Part shown: piece by piece, positions 5,596 through 7,108 of the stretch
Position numbering within the stretch: the first letter of the stretch is position 1
How the letters are laid out: each line of letters begins with the position of its first letter
Assembly: GCA_047615875.1 (NCBI GenBank)
Contig: JBLHGU010000260.1
Location: 1-7,108 of the forward strand
Reading direction: 5' to 3'
DNA: 7,108 nucleotides
Source of the DNA: JBLHGU01 sp047615875
Lineage (GTDB): Bacteria; Pseudomonadota; Gammaproteobacteria; Arenicellales; CAJQKF01
Position numbers and translations under genes: made by a program
Notes under the pieces: model-generated
What the model was told of the DNA's origin: nothing
Database searches by the model: none
Seen by the model: the letters and a program-made list of their open reading frames with translations, nothing else

Positions 5596-6915
5596 ATGAA
5601 TGAAGTAATCGGTCATGAATATGAACGCCTGAATTCTTTTCAGATCATTACCGTATTGATTTGTGTACTGATCAATATGATTGATGGTTTCGATCTTCTC
5701 GTCATGGCGTTCACCGCTTCGGAAGTCGCAAAAGAATGGGGACTAACCGGTACGGAAATGGGCATCGCGCTCAGTGGTGGATTACTGGGTGTTGGAATAG
5801 GCTCGCTTTTTTTTGCGCCATTGGCAGATACTTTCGGGCGACGGAAAATCATTCTATGGAGTCTTGGTATTAATACTGCGGGAATGTTACTTTCGGCTGC
5901 ATCCCAGGATATCACTCAGCTCACGCTGCTCAGGGTAATTACAGGGATTGGTATTGGCGGTGCGTTGCCCAGTGTAGTCGTGCTCGCCGGTGAGTATGTG
6001 CCATTAAAATGGCGCAATACTGCTGTCAGTCTTGTTGTGATCGGTGTTCCAATTGGGGCCACTATAGGCGGCGCTTTGATTGCTCCTTTCATTGTCGAAT
6101 ATGGCTGGCGCTCTGCCTTTATATTTGGCGGCCTCAGTTCACTAGTCACAGTCGCGATTCTGATGTACCGCCTCCCTGAGTCAATACAGTTTCTTTGCTC
6201 CGGGAAAGCTCCGAATTCGTTGCTAAGAATAAACGCTTTGCGCGGGCGGATGAAACTTCCAGCGTTGGCCGAGCTTCCCGTGCCAGATAGTTCATCATTG
6301 AGTGCAAGCGGTATATTGGTTATCCGTGAATTATTCACTGCACGAATATTGCCAATAACCGTCCTCATTTGGCTGGCGTTCTTTTTACTTATGTTCAGCA
6401 CCTATTTTGTAATTAGTTGGACACCCAAACTTTTGGTCAGCGCAGGCTTATCAACTCAGCAAGGCATCACAGGTGGTGTTCTCATGAATTTAGGGGGCAT
6501 CATCGGCGGGGGGCTGTTCGCATTCATAGCCTTAAAAACCAATCTCAATAAACTCACAGGGATATTTCTGTCCGCATTTGGTCTATCAATGATTACCTTC
6601 GGGTTCTACATGTCAACCTACGAAACCGCATTGATCATTGCTATGCTCATCGGATTTTTCATGAATGGCGCAATGTGTGGTTTATATGCCTTGCCGCTCA
6701 AATTTTATCCACCAGAGATACGTGTTACAGGCGTGGGATGGGGGCTGGGCATTGGTCGAATTGGCGCAATTTTATCACCCACAACGGTGGGTTTTCTTAT
6801 TGACAAAGGATGGAGCAGCTCATCACTTTATTATCTTGTGTCAACGCCTCTGTTTATTGCCACTGCAACCGTTTTATTCCTTGTGTATTTATCGAAACGC
6901 AAGGAAGTCGGTTAG
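5596..6915 (+). CDS. MFS transporter, aromatic acid:H+ symporter (AAHS, PcaK/BenK-like) family
   Basis: A 439-residue inner-membrane protein with the hydrophobic pattern of 12 transmembrane helices and a central polar loop around residues 205-240. AAHS hallmarks are the DGFD motif in helix 1 (30-33), needed for transport in PcaK-type proteins, and the loop 2-3 motif D77-TFGRRK83. Also visible are RVITGIGIGGALPSVVVLAGE in the helix 4 region and the RLPES signature after helix 6. It should import a protonated or anionic aromatic carboxylate with H+ into the cytoplasm. The position after the RraA-like pair and opposite the dioxygenase-type genes suggests it brings in the pathway's substrate. Start ATG at 5596; GAGAG lies about 10 bases upstream. 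The exact substrate (phthalate isomer, protocatechuate, hydroxybenzoate or other) cannot be read from sequence. Confidence 0.9.
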   Translation: MNEVIGHEYERLNSFQIITVLICVLINMIDGFDLLVMAFTASEVAKEWGLTGTEMGIALSGGLLGVGIGSLFFAPLADTFGRRKIILWSLGINTAGMLLSAASQDITQLTLLRVITGIGIGGALPSVVVLAGEYVPLKWRNTAVSLVVIGVPIGATIGGALIAPFIVEYGWRSAFIFGGLSSLVTVAILMYRLPESIQFLCSGKAPNSLLRINALRGRMKLPALAELPVPDSSSLSASGILVIRELFTARILPITVLIWLAFFLLMFSTYFVISWTPKLLVSAGLSTQQGITGGVLMNLGGIIGGGLFAFIALKTNLNKLTGIFLSAFGLSMITFGFYMSTYETALIIAMLIGFFMNGAMCGLYALPLKFYPPEIRVTGVGWGLGIGRIGAILSPTTVGFLIDKGWSSSSLYYLVSTPLFIATATVLFLVYLSKRKEVG

Positions 6916-6930
6916 ACGAGAACCTATATA

Positions 6931-7108
6931 TCAGAAGGTAGGCGTTTCCGTATAGCGACCAAATAGAGGCACTAGCGCCTCAACGATTTCACCCATAGAG
7001 ACGTTCGCTCTTACGGCTGCAATGGTAGCAGGCATGATATTTTCATCCGCATTCCTGGCCGTACGGACAAGTTCATTTAGCGTAGCGGTCACAGCACCTT
7101 CATCCCTG
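6931..7108 (-). CDS. C-terminal end of a coenzyme B12-dependent acyl-CoA mutase large (catalytic) subunit; 5' part beyond right edge
   Basis: The minus strand is open from the right edge to TGA at 6931-6933, giving 58 residues. They match the last helices of the methylmalonyl-CoA-mutase-type catalytic domain: LNELVRTARNADENIMP, then AVRANVSMGEIVEAL and a final FGRY before a short tail. Relatives have NLMP, AVRA..T.GE and FG.Y at the same places. The protein ends at the catalytic domain with no B12-binding domain attached, as in two-chain enzymes such as isobutyryl-CoA or 2-hydroxyisobutyryl-CoA mutase, where a separate small subunit binds cobalamin. Only the tail is visible, so the substrate cannot be assigned. 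Its stop is 15 bases from the transporter stop, convergent. Confidence 0.7.
   Translation of the reverse strand, partial: RDEGAVTATLNELVRTARNADENIMPATIAAVRANVSMGEIVEALVPLFGRYTETPTF

Noticed and set aside
6894..6948. Inverted pair GAAACGC / GCGTTTC around the convergent gene ends
   Set aside because: The arms are only 7 bases, 41 bases apart, one inside each coding region, with no T-run; likely chance.
1..7108. CRISPR arrays, tRNA or rRNA genes, and tandem repeats
   Set aside because: Scanning the window showed no regularly spaced repeats, no tRNA-like cloverleaf with a T-loop consensus and no rRNA-like sequence.

Overview
The window looks like part of an aromatic-acid catabolic island from a proteobacterium. 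The evidence is the protein families: a phthalate-dioxygenase-type Rieske oxygenase, a LigK/GalC-type 4-carboxy-4-hydroxy-2-oxoadipate aldolase, a Gfo/Idh/MocA dehydrogenase resembling phthalate cis-dihydrodiol dehydrogenases, an aromatic-acid:H+ symporter, and a TetR regulator. The species cannot be fixed from sequence alone. Base composition is mosaic by eye: the Rieske and ligK genes are clearly GC-rich, while the tetR gene between them and most of the right half are AT-richer. This suggests assembly from more than one source.

Layout. Left half, all on the minus strand (reading right to left): dehydrogenase (2772-4013); a 333-base gap holding a 41-codon ORF whose stop overlaps the ligK start, plus several inverted repeats; ligK (1734-2438, TTG start); tetR (1012-1689); a promoter/operator-like segment (about 909-964); and the 5' two thirds of a Rieske oxygenase alpha subunit running off the left edge (1-827). 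Right half, plus strand, divergent from the dehydrogenase across a 113-base intergenic region: two adjacent RraA-fold genes (4127-4795 and 4799-5464, 3 bases apart), then an MFS aromatic-acid transporter (5596-6915). At the right edge, convergent on the minus strand, is the C-terminal end of a coenzyme-B12-dependent acyl-CoA mutase large subunit (6931-7108).

How the genes may work together (inference). The MFS protein imports an aromatic carboxylate. The Rieske oxygenase makes a cis-dihydrodiol, and the dehydrogenase rearomatises it to a dihydroxy aromatic acid. After ring opening by enzymes not in this window (protocatechuate or gallate 4,5-cleavage type), LigK splits the C7 intermediate to pyruvate and oxaloacetate. 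The job of the RraA-like pair is not explained by the textbook pathway. The first lacks the metal-site acid of the D-X20-R-D motif and the second keeps it, so together they look like a two-subunit enzyme. This pair is the most promising undescribed element in the window. The Rieske and dehydrogenase genes each carry a recognisable sigma70-like promoter with a palindrome at or just after the predicted transcription start, consistent with repression relieved by a pathway compound. TetR is the obvious candidate regulator.
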